A program made the translations under genes and the position numbers. The notes under the pieces were generated by a model, which did not search any database, was not told where the DNA came from, and saw only the letters and a list, made by a program, of their open reading frames with translations. A stretch of DNA of 64,000 nucleotides from JACOMS01 sp964352785 (lineage in GTDB: Bacteria > Pseudomonadota > Alphaproteobacteria > Caulobacterales > Maricaulaceae), in assembly GCA_964352785.1 (NCBI GenBank), contig CAYGTI010000003.1:111793-175792 (forward strand), written 5' to 3'. This document shows, piece after piece, positions 1-10,855 of this stretch (positions within the stretch are counted from its first letter, which is position 1; the number at the start of each line of letters is the position of its first letter).

Positions 1-738
1 ATTGCGGTGCTCGAGCATCCCGATTTGGAAGGCGAGCTGAAAACGGCGGCCTGATTGCGGGAGCAGTTCCGAGAGGTTGATACGTTTGGAGTGGCGGTCA
101 AAATAGCGCAGCATTTGCGGCATTACATCAATCGGGACGATACGCACGGAGATATCGTGCTTGTCTTTGAGCCGTGCTGTCAACGCTGTATGCGGCTCGC
201 GTTTGAGCGGGGAGAGCTCTGCGGACAGGCTTTCGGCCGCTTCGTCGAGGCGGGGGAAGTAATTTTTTTGCTGGTGAATAAAACGCCGTACCGAATCGAC
301 AGCTTCGGCGGATTGCTCCAGTAGTTCAACTTTGTCCCGGTCTGCCGTCATTGACAGTGAGCGGCGTGATAAATCGCGGTATTTTTCATGCAGTTTAAGC
401 AACGCCCGCGCGGCGTTCGGGCTTGTGCTGACGAGGTCTTCGGCCTCGTTTTTAGAAATCGACTCACCCTTGAACAAAGGGTCGCGCAGGGTCTCATAAA
501 CCTCTGCGACCAGATGGGCATCGCCTTGCCCGGCAAACGCCGAGAGATCAAAGTCGTAAATCTGCGCCATTTTCATTAAAACCTTGGCGCTCATAGCGCG
601 CTGGTTACGCTCCATCAGGTTCAAATAGGATGTGGAGATGCCTAAATCCTCGGCCATGCGCACCTGCGTGATACCCAATGTCTGGCGAAAGCGCCGCAAA
701 CGCGGGCCAACTAGGAGTTTTTCGTCTTTTGATGTCAT
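1..738 (-). CDS. Xre-family regulator, ScfR/RamB type (C-terminus outside window)
   Basis: The minus-strand frame is open from an ATG at 738 to the window edge (246 codons). It starts with a helix-turn-helix: about residues 8-60 contain LRRFRQTLGITQVRMAEDLG and STSYLNLMERNQR, typical of Xre regulators. The remaining part (DPLFKGES, LDEAAESL, DKHDISVRIVP) resembles the IrrE/DUF955-like middle section of the short-chain acyl-CoA responsive regulators ScfR, RamB and MccR (established family knowledge). Such proteins control acetate, propionate and glyoxylate-shunt genes, and this one is divergent from aceB-aceA, so it is probably their local regulator (inference). The C-terminal effector domain cannot be seen. 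DNA-binding family call is firm; the ScfR/RamB assignment is good but not proven. Confidence 0.85.
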   Translation of the reverse strand, partial: MTSKDEKLLVGPRLRRFRQTLGITQVRMAEDLGISTSYLNLMERNQRAMSAKVLMKMAQIYDFDLSAFAGQGDAHLVAEVYETLRDPLFKGESISKNEAEDLVSTSPNAARALLKLHEKYRDLSRRSLSMTADRDKVELLEQSAEAVDSVRRFIHQQKNYFPRLDEAAESLSAELSPLKREPHTALTARLKDKHDISVRIVPIDVMPQMLRYFDRHSKRINLSELLPQSGRRFQLAFQIGMLEHRN

Positions 739-873
739 AAGTTTACAGGTTTTACAAAAAAAAGTTCAGTAACGTTACAAGTATTACAAAAATACCTCTA
801 ATTTACAAGTACTTATAGACTTTAATTTCATTTTGTAAAATATGTAGTGTGTAAAAACAAATTGGAGATTGCT
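739..873. promoter_or_regulatory. Divergent regulator/aceB control region with TTACAA-type motif cluster
   Basis: This spacer contains at least seven copies of a TTACA(A)/TGTAA core: 742-747, 751-757, 775-780, 784-790, 802-808, 831-840 (TTTTGTAAAA) and 850-856. The RamB/PrpR/ScfR regulator family is known to bind short TTTGCAAA-like sites, and TTTACAAA is close to that pattern. The region therefore most likely holds operators for the regulator encoded to the left, plus both promoters. The aceB ribosome-binding site TTGGAG (862-867) decides the aceB start at 874. Confidence 0.6.
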
Positions 874-2502
<1,629 letters not shown>

Positions 2503-2503
2503 C

Positions 2504-4114
2504 ATGTCACGTCCTACTTATAATGAAACTATCGCCAGGCTTGAGGCGCGCTACCCGAACGGCGCGCCCGCCGGGATTGATCTTGACGATCTCGCGCAGC
2601 TAAAATTGCAAAATACCTACAGCACGCACTTGGATGTGGCCAAAGACATGGCCAAGGTCATGCGGGCTGACATGGCTGCCTATGACAAAGACAGCAGCCA
2701 GTTCACACAATCGCTGGGCTGTTGGTCAGGGTTTCACGCGCTGCAAATGATGCGCTCGATCAAACGGTTCAAGGGTAATTTGGATCGCAACTATGTCTAC
2801 CTGTCCGGCTGGATGGTCGCGGGTCTTCGTAACCGTTTCGGTCACTTGCCGGATCAATCTATGCACGAGAAAACATCTGTGGTTGATTTGATTCAAGAGA
2901 TTTATGTCTCGCTTCGCCAAGGTGATGAGGTAGATTTGAACGATCTGTTTAAAGAGCTAAAAGCCGCCAAAGAGCAAGGCGCAGATACCGCGCCTATTAT
3001 TGCTAAAATCGACGGATTCCAAACTTATGTGCGGCCTATCATTGCGGATATTGACGCCGGATTTGGTAATGTTCACGCGACTTATTTACTCGCCAAAGAA
3101 ATGATCAAAGCGGGTGCGTGTTGTATTCAAATCGAAAACCAAGTCTCCGATGCCAAGCAGTGCGGTCACCAAGACGGCAAAGTCACTGTGCCGCGCGAAG
3201 ATTTTGTTGAAAAGCTCCGGGCGTGCCGCATGGCGTTCGAGGAACTGGGCGTTGATGACGGCATTATTGTCGCGCGCACAGACAGCCTTGGCGCTGGCTT
3301 GACGCAAAAAGTGCCTGTCTCCAATCAAGTCGGCGATGCGGCCTATGAATATACCAAGTGGCTGGATGTCACGCCTGTCTCTGATCTGAATCCGTTAAAT
3401 GAAGGCGATGTTGCGCTGCATTTAAATGGTCAGCTCGTGAAGCCTACGCGCCTGCCTAATGGTCTGTATAAGTTCAAACCCGACACAGGCATTGACCGTG
3501 TGGTCGAGGATTGCATCTCCAGCTTGACCGACGGGGGTGCTGATCTTCTTTGGATTGAAACGGCCACGCCAAATGTCGCGGCAATTGCAGATATGGTCAA
3601 CCGTGTCAAAGAGGTCGTGCCGAACGCCAAGCTGACCTATAATAACTCGCCGAGTTTTAACTGGACGCTGAACCTGCGCAAGCAAGTGCGCGAAGATTGG
3701 ATTGCGTCGGGCAAAATTGAGGCGGATAAATATCCTGACAGCACAGCGTTGATGTCCGGAGCCTATGATGATGACGAATTGGGCCTTGAAGCGGATGCCC
3801 GCCTCCAAGCCTTCCAAACCGATATTGCCCGCGAAGCCGGTGTGTTCCACAATCTGATTACGCTGCCGACGTTCCACATGACAGCCAAATTTATGGATGA
3901 TCTGTCCAAAGGTTACTTCGGCGAAGAAAAAATGCTGGCTTATGTTAAAAACATTCAGCGCGAAGAAATCAGAAACGGCGTCTCTGCGGTCAAGCACCAG
4001 CACGAAGTCGGTTCTGATCTTGGTGATACGTTCAAGGAAATGACCGGCGGCGAACGCGCGCTCAAAGCGGGCGGTGAGCACAATACCATGAACCAGTTTG
4101 AGAACGTCGCTTAG
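2504..4114 (+). CDS. aceA: Isocitrate lyase, long form
   Basis: Splits isocitrate into succinate and glyoxylate, feeding the adjacent malate synthase. The product is 536 aa, the longer isocitrate lyase class (about 530 aa) rather than the 434-aa E. coli type. Visible motifs are PIIADIDAGFGN (metal binding) and the active-site signature KQCGHQDGK with catalytic Cys220. The second position of the classic KKCGH is Gln here, which is common in the long class. Further family blocks are IVARTDSLGA and LTYNNSPSFNW. Its Shine-Dalgarno (TTGGAG) lies inside the last aceB codons. A strong hairpin terminator follows at 4143. Confidence 0.96.
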   Translation: MSRPTYNETIARLEARYPNGAPAGIDLDDLAQLKLQNTYSTHLDVAKDMAKVMRADMAAYDKDSSQFTQSLGCWSGFHALQMMRSIKRFKGNLDRNYVYLSGWMVAGLRNRFGHLPDQSMHEKTSVVDLIQEIYVSLRQGDEVDLNDLFKELKAAKEQGADTAPIIAKIDGFQTYVRPIIADIDAGFGNVHATYLLAKEMIKAGACCIQIENQVSDAKQCGHQDGKVTVPREDFVEKLRACRMAFEELGVDDGIIVARTDSLGAGLTQKVPVSNQVGDAAYEYTKWLDVTPVSDLNPLNEGDVALHLNGQLVKPTRLPNGLYKFKPDTGIDRVVEDCISSLTDGGADLLWIETATPNVAAIADMVNRVKEVVPNAKLTYNNSPSFNWTLNLRKQVREDWIASGKIEADKYPDSTALMSGAYDDDELGLEADARLQAFQTDIAREAGVFHNLITLPTFHMTAKFMDDLSKGYFGEEKMLAYVKNIQREEIRNGVSAVKHQHEVGSDLGDTFKEMTGGERALKAGGEHNTMNQFENVA

Positions 4115-4142
4115 CTATTAACCCTTTTAGCTCTTAAAATTT

Positions 4143-4176
4143 TAACCGTCCCTGATCTTTTGGGGGCGGTTTTTGT
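4143..4176 (+). terminator. Rho-independent terminator of aceBA
   Basis: AACCGTCCC pairs with GGGGGCGGTT (one G-T pair) around an eight-base loop and is followed by a T-rich run. It ends the aceB-aceA transcript. Confidence 0.85.
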
Positions 4177-4388
4177 TGATACCTCAATAAAATATGGCTG
4201 ATTTACGCGTTACTCGCGGATTTGAGTGATTTTTGTGTCCCAAAAAACACAGTTACGAAAAAAAATAGTAAAATACGGTCTCAAAGCGGCCTGACGAAAT
4301 CCGGCATGATTTATATCAAATAGAGACTTTTGATATGGGCGTTTAGTGGAGACATAAATTTTTTCAGCGCTTTCAAAAGGGGAAAACA

Positions 4389-6932
4389 ATGAACCAGAAA
4401 AAACTCTCTCTTACCAGCCGCGTCTCTGCCGTCGCGATTATAATGGGCAGCGCATTAGTTGCGCCTGCAGGCGTAGCGCAAATCGATGACGAAATCATCG
4501 TCACCGCCCGCCGCCAAGCGGAATCACTCATAGAAGTACCTGTCGCTGTCGCGGCGTTTGACGAGTCCGCGATTGAGCAACTCGGGCTGCGCTCGATTGA
4601 CGATATTGCCCGCCATACGGCTGGTTTTAGTTTTTCACAAGCGTTCGGACGTACAACAGAACGTCCCGTTATTCGCGGCGCGGCCAATATTTTGGCGGGT
4701 GTGCAATTCGGTGTTGAGTCCGGTGCGGCGTATTTTATCGACGGGGTGTATTACTCCGGTGATATGCAGGCCTTGGATACAAGAGGCCTTGAACAAGTTG
4801 AAGTCATTAAAGGTGCGCAGTCTGCGCTATACGGACGGAATACATATTCCGGGGCGATCAACTTTATTACCAAACGACCCAGCCAGGGTGGCTTTGAAGG
4901 TAGCCTTGAGGCCGTCGCGGCTGAAGACGGCGAGCTTGAATTATATGGCCGCGTCTCCAATTCTATCGAAGGTAAGCTGGGCTATTCCCTCTCCGCACGG
5001 TTTTACGAATATGACGGCGACAGCGCATGGATAAATGGGGCGGATGGAACGCAGCTTGGTTCAGAGGAAACAATTTCACTCAATGCTGTCGTTGACGCCC
5101 AAATTAGCGATAATTTCTCTTTTATAGGTCGTTTAGGATATACTGAGGATGAAGACGGCCCGCGCCCATTCCGATTGGTTGGAACCGAAGCTAATAACTG
5201 CTTCCCGGGATATCGTTCTGGTGCTTATTATAACCCGAACCACTTATCGTTCTTAAATCCACCTTTCGGCGGTATTTTTCCGAATACAGTCACGTCAGAT
5301 ACAAATTTCCAATATTTCTGTGGCGATTTAAGCCAGTTCGAAGATTTAGCGCCAACGCAAGATCTTGATAGTGGGCCGTTTAATGGCGTTGAACGTGAAA
5401 TGCTTTTTGGAACACTTAAAGCTGATTATGACTTTAACAATGGATATGAGCTGCTAGCGCAGTTTGGGTTCCGTGATCAGCGCATCAAAACGGGATCGGA
5501 TTCCGATCACCAAGTTGGGACGAGCCGCTTTTTCGCAATCAGCCCGTTTTTCTCAATTCCGCAGGCAGATGGAAATTTCTATAATGGCGGTGTCTCCGAG
5601 AGTTCTGATTATTCCGGTGAAATTAGGCTTGCATCCCCTGTAGAGAACCGTGTCCGTTGGTCGGTTGGGGCTTTCTACTATAACCAGAGCGATGAGACGG
5701 CCTCTTTGAGCTTTGCTAACACCAGTGCAGATTTTGTCGGCATATTTGATACAATCCGCACGGTTGAGAACAAAGCTGTCTTCGCAACTCTCGATTTTGA
5801 CATTACGGACAAATTGGAACTTTCCCTTGAAGCCCGTTATCAAGAAGAAGAAAAAGGCCTCGAAGAATTTGACAATGGCCTGGGGCAGCCCGCGACTTAC
5901 CCTGCGGTAGGTACGTCACCCGAAGTTTTTGACGACTTCATTCCAAAAGCCATTCTTAGCTATGATATAAATGAAAATGCATCAGGTTATGTCAGTTATG
6001 CGCGCGGCGTAAAACCCGGCGGTATTAACGGGCCGATTGGGGTTCCGACGAATAATGAATTTTACCAACCCGAAGAGTCCGACGCTTTTGAAGTTGGCTT
6101 TAAAACGCGGACATGGGACGGCAAGGGCTCTATCACGCTCGCAGCGTTTTATAACGATATCGGTAAGTATCAGCTCACAACGCCTGTTGCGGTTGCGGGT
6201 TCGACGGCTGTTAATTCGGTCGCCACGAACCAAGGTGATGCTGAAATTCTGGGTTTCGAATTCCAAGGCAACTATGATCTGACGGATCATTTCACCATTG
6301 GGGGTTCATATGCTTACACAGATGCGGAATTTACATCCGGGTGTGATGATTTCCAGTTTACACTCAATTCGGGTGGTTTTCTGATCCAAGCGTTTGATTT
6401 GGACGATCCTTCTACGCAAGGATTTATTCGTAACCCTGCAGACGCAAGTGTCGGGGCTGGTCTTTCAGCGCCGCTCACAGACCCGGCTGGATTGTTTACG
6501 GGTAATTTGAGCTGTAGCATTGCCGGGAATACAATTCCGATGACATCACAGCATCAGTTTAGCGCTTTTGGTAGCTTTGAAGCGCCTTTGACGGAGAACA
6601 TCGATATGTTTGCCAATCTGGACTTCACGCATGAAAGTTCCAAATTCATTCAAGTTCATAACCTGATGGAAACGGGTGATACGAACCTGCTAGGCGGTAA
6701 CATTGGTGTACGCAAGGGCGGCGCGCGTCTGGAGTTGTTCATGCGCAATATCTTAAATGAGCGCACACCGCCGATTTCCACACGTTGGTTTGACGTGATG
6801 GAAGGCTTTAACACGGTTAGTGCGGGTGCCGGGCAGGGCAGCATTGACCGTAGCCCGGTTGGGCCTCGCGGAACGTTCTTGTCATTCCGCCGCGGAAGCC
6901 AAGTTGGCGTCCGTGCATCTCTAGACTTCTAG
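4389..6932 (+). CDS. TonB-dependent outer-membrane receptor
   Basis: An 847-aa outer-membrane transporter energised by TonB-ExbBD. A signal peptide (about residues 1-30, ending PAGVAQ) is followed by a TonB-box-like DDEIIVTARR. The plug domain contains RPVIRGA, YFIDGVYYSG and LEQVEVIKGAQSALYGRNTY, and the long beta-barrel ends in the aromatic VGVRASLDF. The start follows AAGGGG with good spacing. This type (IIVTARR plug, about 850 aa) is abundant in Sphingomonadales and Hyphomonadaceae; substrates include siderophores, sugars, lipids and aromatic compounds, and the sequence does not tell which. It has its own terminator, so it is probably monocistronic, but a VOC lipoprotein and a P450 follow on the same strand. 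Confidence 0.93.
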   Translation: MNQKKLSLTSRVSAVAIIMGSALVAPAGVAQIDDEIIVTARRQAESLIEVPVAVAAFDESAIEQLGLRSIDDIARHTAGFSFSQAFGRTTERPVIRGAANILAGVQFGVESGAAYFIDGVYYSGDMQALDTRGLEQVEVIKGAQSALYGRNTYSGAINFITKRPSQGGFEGSLEAVAAEDGELELYGRVSNSIEGKLGYSLSARFYEYDGDSAWINGADGTQLGSEETISLNAVVDAQISDNFSFIGRLGYTEDEDGPRPFRLVGTEANNCFPGYRSGAYYNPNHLSFLNPPFGGIFPNTVTSDTNFQYFCGDLSQFEDLAPTQDLDSGPFNGVEREMLFGTLKADYDFNNGYELLAQFGFRDQRIKTGSDSDHQVGTSRFFAISPFFSIPQADGNFYNGGVSESSDYSGEIRLASPVENRVRWSVGAFYYNQSDETASLSFANTSADFVGIFDTIRTVENKAVFATLDFDITDKLELSLEARYQEEEKGLEEFDNGLGQPATYPAVGTSPEVFDDFIPKAILSYDINENASGYVSYARGVKPGGINGPIGVPTNNEFYQPEESDAFEVGFKTRTWDGKGSITLAAFYNDIGKYQLTTPVAVAGSTAVNSVATNQGDAEILGFEFQGNYDLTDHFTIGGSYAYTDAEFTSGCDDFQFTLNSGGFLIQAFDLDDPSTQGFIRNPADASVGAGLSAPLTDPAGLFTGNLSCSIAGNTIPMTSQHQFSAFGSFEAPLTENIDMFANLDFTHESSKFIQVHNLMETGDTNLLGGNIGVRKGGARLELFMRNILNERTPPISTRWFDVMEGFNTVSAGAGQGSIDRSPVGPRGTFLSFRRGSQVGVRASLDF

Positions 6933-6956
6933 GCTTGCAGTATTTCTAAAAACAAG

Positions 6957-6986
6957 AACCCGGCGTGCCTCACGCCGGGTTTTTTA
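6957..6986 (+). terminator. Rho-independent terminator after TonB receptor
   Basis: A perfect 11-bp stem (AACCCGGCGTG with its complement) around the loop CCT, followed by a run of T. Confidence 0.92.
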
Positions 6987-7020
6987 ATGTGCTAACATTT
7001 ACGCTCATAGGAGAAATATT

Positions 7021-7629
7021 ATGCTCAAAACAATAGTGTTATGGGTGACAGCCTTTGTGCTGACCGGATGCGTCTCTGTTACAAATACCGCAGCGCCCAA
7101 AGCGGCGATTGCAGCCCCGGACGCAGCTATGCAGGAGTTTCCAACGGATTTTAGGCGGCTGTCCTTGATTGTTGAGGACATAGATGAAAGCCTCAAGCTT
7201 TACCGTGACGTTCTGGAATTTACTGTCAATTATGACACCGAAGTGACCATGAGCGGGAAAGCTCTGCCGGCCGGGGAGCCGGGCGCAAAAGCGCGGCTTG
7301 TGCTGCTGAGTTCAAACGATAGCTGGGTGGGCTGGCTTGGTATGTTGCAATGGCTTGATCCCAAACTACCCCCGCGCGAGGACAAATATAGCCGTATGGG
7401 CATTGGTGATCCGGTTCTGGTGTTTAATACAGAAAAAGTAGATGAGCACTGCGATATGGCGGCAAAGCTTGAGGGTATCAAAGTAACCGCCGAGGCGGGG
7501 AACACGGTTTATCCGGGGCGCGCAGGGGGTCAACCGATCACAGTTCGAACTTGTTATCTGTTTGATCGCGACGGCTATTTTATGGAACTGAATAAAATCA
7601 TGGACAGGGTCAGTTACAACGAAAACTAA
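7021..7629 (+). CDS. VOC (glyoxalase-like) domain lipoprotein
   Basis: A 202-aa product with a lipoprotein signal peptide (lipobox LTGC, Cys17) and one vicinal-oxygen-chelate domain at about residues 42-195: FRRLSLIVEDIDESLKLYRD at the front and TCYLFDRDGYFMELNKI at the end, with the terminal Glu typical of metal-binding VOC folds. VOC proteins bind divalent metals and catalyse isomerisation, dioxygenation or resistance binding; the reaction here is unknown. Membrane anchoring of a VOC domain is less common than the cytoplasmic form. TAGGAGA precedes the ATG. It lies between a TonB receptor and a P450, so a role on the same imported compound is possible but only inferred. Confidence 0.85.
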   Translation: MLKTIVLWVTAFVLTGCVSVTNTAAPKAAIAAPDAAMQEFPTDFRRLSLIVEDIDESLKLYRDVLEFTVNYDTEVTMSGKALPAGEPGAKARLVLLSSNDSWVGWLGMLQWLDPKLPPREDKYSRMGIGDPVLVFNTEKVDEHCDMAAKLEGIKVTAEAGNTVYPGRAGGQPITVRTCYLFDRDGYFMELNKIMDRVSYNEN

Positions 7630-7705
7630 GCGTTCGGTTGGGCGCAGGATAGCCCTGCGTCGAAACAGGCGATAGGCATTTGGCACCGCTGTGTTAGCGT
7701 AGGGT

Positions 7706-9085
7706 ATGACATCCAAAACAGACACTTTGCCACGCGAGTCTCATTTTTATCCGCCGCATGCCCCGCCTTTGACGGGGGATGAGCATTTCATTGTCTCGAC
7801 ATGGAAGTTTTTGCGTAACCCGCTGGAGGGTTTTGGCCCGCTGGCTTACGCGCAACCTATCGTCAGCTTGCCGACCTTTGGCTACAAAACTCATGTGATC
7901 TCTGATCCCGAGGGCATGATGTCGGTTTTGGCCAAGGATGCGGCCAAGTTTTCCAAAGCCGCTATTGATCACCGGATTTTAGGCCCTGCCACCAAAGAGG
8001 GACTACTGTCTGTCCAAGGTGAGCAGTGGAAGCGGCAAAGACGCGGCGTCGCGCCGATGTTTCGCCATCGTCACATGGCCGATCTCGCGCCGATGATTAC
8101 GCAGGCGTTACTCGGGTTTACGCAGGGTTTGCCTGGCACGGGCGATGTTGAACTGAACGGGGCCATGGCAGACTTGACCTTTGATGTTCTGGCCAAAGCG
8201 CTACTGGGTGATCCGAAAGGTCTGGATAAAGACCGCCTCAAACAAGCCACGCGCAAAGTTGTGACCTCGGCTGGAACACTTCGCCCTGATGACCTCTTGC
8301 CTCTGCCGCGCTGGGTACCGCGCCCGGTCATGCCGGGCGGGATGAGGGCGCTGCGGCGGCTTAAGCGCGCGGCTGACGATTTAATTGCCTCGCGCGACCC
8401 AGAAAATCCGGGGGACGATTTGGTGGGGCTGTTGATTTCAGCGCGCGATCCGCAAACGGGCGCAGCTTTGTCCGAGTCCGAGCGCCGGGATAATCTGATT
8501 GGGTTTTTTATCGCGGGGCACGAAACAACGGCGCTGACCCTGACATGGGCGCTATATTTGACCGCGATGCATGCGCCGACAGCGGCGCGTATCCGCGCCG
8601 AAGTTTTCAGCGTATGCGGAGGTGCGGATATATCTTATGAGGATTTAGGTGCGCTTGAGTTTACCCGCGCCGTAATAGACGAGACCATGCGTCTGTTCCC
8701 CCCTGCGCCGATCCTGAACCGCCAATGTCAAGAGGATCTGCATGTGCTGGGCCGCGATATCAAAGCGGGCGACCATGTCATTTTGAATAATTACATCATG
8801 CACCGCGCGGAGCGGCTCTGGGATAACCCGCTGGCCTTTGATCCTGACCGGTTTTTACGTAGCCCAAACCTGAAAGCCAAAGGCGCGCCGTTTATGCCGT
8901 TCGGGGCGGGGCCGCGCATCTGTGTGGGCGCGGCGTTTGCGGTGATGGAAGCCGTAATGGCGCTTGGGGCATTGGTGCGTGATTATAACGTAATCGTGCC
9001 CGAAGACTGCTTCCCGCGCCCGCTTATGACCGTCACGCTTCGCCCCGAAGGTGGTATTCCGGCGCGGTTTGAGAGGGCCGTTTGA
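7706..9085 (+). CDS. Cytochrome P450
   Basis: A 459-aa soluble-type haem monooxygenase. The I-helix oxygen-binding motif is AGHETTALTLTW, the ExxR motif is in DETMRLFPPAP, the PERF-like segment is FDPDRFLRS, and the haem loop PFGAGPRICVGAAFA carries axial Cys406. It has no N-terminal membrane anchor, as usual in bacteria. The general pattern (an N-terminal QGEQWKRQRR block and GPRICVGAAFA) is nearest to fatty-acid/terpenoid-type bacterial P450s; substrate is not predictable. No ferredoxin or reductase is encoded next to it, so electrons must come from elsewhere in the genome. Confidence 0.95.
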   Translation: MTSKTDTLPRESHFYPPHAPPLTGDEHFIVSTWKFLRNPLEGFGPLAYAQPIVSLPTFGYKTHVISDPEGMMSVLAKDAAKFSKAAIDHRILGPATKEGLLSVQGEQWKRQRRGVAPMFRHRHMADLAPMITQALLGFTQGLPGTGDVELNGAMADLTFDVLAKALLGDPKGLDKDRLKQATRKVVTSAGTLRPDDLLPLPRWVPRPVMPGGMRALRRLKRAADDLIASRDPENPGDDLVGLLISARDPQTGAALSESERRDNLIGFFIAGHETTALTLTWALYLTAMHAPTAARIRAEVFSVCGGADISYEDLGALEFTRAVIDETMRLFPPAPILNRQCQEDLHVLGRDIKAGDHVILNNYIMHRAERLWDNPLAFDPDRFLRSPNLKAKGAPFMPFGAGPRICVGAAFAVMEAVMALGALVRDYNVIVPEDCFPRPLMTVTLRPEGGIPARFERAV

Positions 9086-9125
9086 GCCATTTTAATGCGG
9101 TCCAAGTGTCAACGGGCTCTCAAGT

Positions 9126-9731
9126 TTAACTTGCGAGTTTCTGATAACAGAGCTTGTCTTTGTCTCCTGTAATGATTTTCTTGTTGCGTAGGCAGTTTAT
9201 CAGGTTTTGCGCTTCGATATCTTTTGAAACTTGGAGTGTGTTTTTAATAAATGAGCTTAGCTTATCTTCTGTTCTGGGCCGGGACGTTTTAAGATAGTGT
9301 TGGATGGCATTGATTTTCTGAGCCGTTCCCATTTTCACGTGTGCGGGCTTTTTCACCGCCTGTTTTGCGGGCTTTATAGCAATGTCTTTCAGTGTCTCGG
9401 TGCGCTCGATCTTGACGTTTTTACGTGACAAATATGTGATAAGCGGATCGTAACCTATGTCTTTTGAGATAATATGCAGATGTGCGGTCGGGTCTTGGGC
9501 TGCAAGTTTTCCGACATAATAAGTCAGGTGAAAGTCCAATGCGTTGGGGCCGATCTCGGGAATGAGAATATAGTCGGCTTTGGTGCCGAGTGCCTGGATT
9601 GCGGCGATCAACCTATCCGGTAACTGATATTGGGCCGCGCCGACAAAAAATAATATTTTGTAATCACCTTCAATGGCAGCAGTGAAGTTCTTTGGCTGAA
9701 CATTTTCATAATCAATCAGGATGTAATGCAT
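9126..9731 (-). CDS. PIN/NYN-like domain protein of unknown function
   Basis: A 201-aa protein. The N-terminal half starts with MHYILIDYENVQP, whose D7-Y-E-N10 resembles the first acidic motif of NYN/PIN-like nucleases, and continues with GPNALDFHLTYYVGKLA and IISKDIGYDPLITYL, matching the later acidic positions of that fold. A lysine/alanine-rich linker (about residues 123-135) leads to a small helical C-terminal domain that may be a winged helix. PIN/NYN proteins usually cut RNA or act in toxin-antitoxin or stress systems; a nuclease role here is inferred. It converges with the P450 and lies downstream of rpoH. No strong ribosome-binding site is visible. Confidence 0.72.
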   Translation of the reverse strand: MHYILIDYENVQPKNFTAAIEGDYKILFFVGAAQYQLPDRLIAAIQALGTKADYILIPEIGPNALDFHLTYYVGKLAAQDPTAHLHIISKDIGYDPLITYLSRKNVKIERTETLKDIAIKPAKQAVKKPAHVKMGTAQKINAIQHYLKTSRPRTEDKLSSFIKNTLQVSKDIEAQNLINCLRNKKIITGDKDKLCYQKLAS

Positions 9732-9811
9732 TGTGCCGTCTTATTGTGACCCGGTAAGGAGGCACAGATATCATTATCTGGTTGATAGTCAGTAAATTCA
9801 GAAGGTTTTGC

Positions 9812-10786
9812 TTAAGCAGGCTCGGCTTCGATCAATCCTGATGTTCCAGCCGCTTTGAGCATGGCTTCTTGGAGCTTTTCAAAAGCGCGGGCTTCGATTT
9901 GGCGGATACGCTCGCGCGAGACGCTGTAAACTTCGGCGAGTTCTTCGAGCGTTTTGGGCGTATCGGACAGGCGGCGCTCGGCGATGATGTGCCGCTCGCG
10001 TGCGTTCAAGTCCGACATGGCCTCTTGTAGCAGTTCCATACGGGCATCATATTCTTGGGAATCACCGAGACTCTTCTCTTGGCTCACCGTGTCGTCTTGC
10101 AGCCAGTCTTGCCACTCTGCGCTCCCGTCTTCGCCGCCAATTGTCACATTCAGTGAAGCGTCGCCGCCGTTAGACATGCGACGGTTCATGGAAGTGACTT
10201 CATCTTCTTTGACATTCAGCCTGGTCGCGATTTTCTTGAGATCATCGGGTTTTAAGTCGCCGTCTTCAATGGCTTTCATTTCGCCCTTCATACGGCGCAA
10301 GTTGAAGAACAATTTCTTCTGTGCCGCCGTTGTCCCCATTTTCACGAGCGACCAAGAGCGCAGTACATATTCCTGTATCGCGGCGCGAATCCACCACATG
10401 GCATAGGTTGAGAGGCGAAAGCCTTTGTCGGGATCAAACTTTTTGACCGCTTGCATAAGCCCGACATTGCCTTCGGAGATCACCTCGCCGATCGGCAAAC
10501 CGTAACCCCGGTAGCCCATCGCAATTTTAGCTACCAGACGCAAATGAGAGGTCACCATACGTTCAGCCGCCTCGGTGTCGCCTTTTTCCGTCCAGCGCTT
10601 AGCGAGCATAAATTCTTCGTCTTTTTCCAGCATGGGAAATTTGCGGATTTGGGACATATAGCTGTTCAAGCCTTGCTCAGGCGACAGGGTGACAGACAGA
10701 CTCATATTGCCAGAGTAAGACGCATCTTTTGCGGACGCAGCTTTCGTGGGGGCTTTTGCGGGTAATGTGGTTGTCGTTTTAGCCAT
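9812..10786 (-). CDS. rpoH: RNA polymerase heat-shock sigma factor (sigma-32)
   Basis: Directs RNA polymerase to heat-shock promoters. The 324-aa product has sigma70 region 2 (ISEGNVGLMQAVKKFDPDKG, STYAMWWIRAAIQEYV), the RpoH-specific box QKKLFFNLR just after it, and region 4.2 with SVSRERIRQIEARAFEKL. The frame is open seven codons upstream, but the ATG at 10786 follows GGAGGAC by an ideal distance. It is downstream of rluD on the same strand, a common alphaproteobacterial order, with 69 bp between them that may hold its own promoter. Client genes groES-groEL lie in the same window. Confidence 0.96.
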   Translation of the reverse strand: MAKTTTTLPAKAPTKAASAKDASYSGNMSLSVTLSPEQGLNSYMSQIRKFPMLEKDEEFMLAKRWTEKGDTEAAERMVTSHLRLVAKIAMGYRGYGLPIGEVISEGNVGLMQAVKKFDPDKGFRLSTYAMWWIRAAIQEYVLRSWSLVKMGTTAAQKKLFFNLRRMKGEMKAIEDGDLKPDDLKKIATRLNVKEDEVTSMNRRMSNGGDASLNVTIGGEDGSAEWQDWLQDDTVSQEKSLGDSQEYDARMELLQEAMSDLNARERHIIAERRLSDTPKTLEELAEVYSVSRERIRQIEARAFEKLQEAMLKAAGTSGLIEAEPA

Positions 10787-10855
10787 AATGTCCTCCAGCC
10801 CAACCATATAAGCTTAATGAGCCTAAATTAAAGAGCCGCTATCCTGAAAAATTGT

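Noticed and set aside
3422..4081. 219-codon minus-strand frame inside aceA
   Set aside because: Antisense shadow of isocitrate lyase; no motif, and the aceA frame is conserved.
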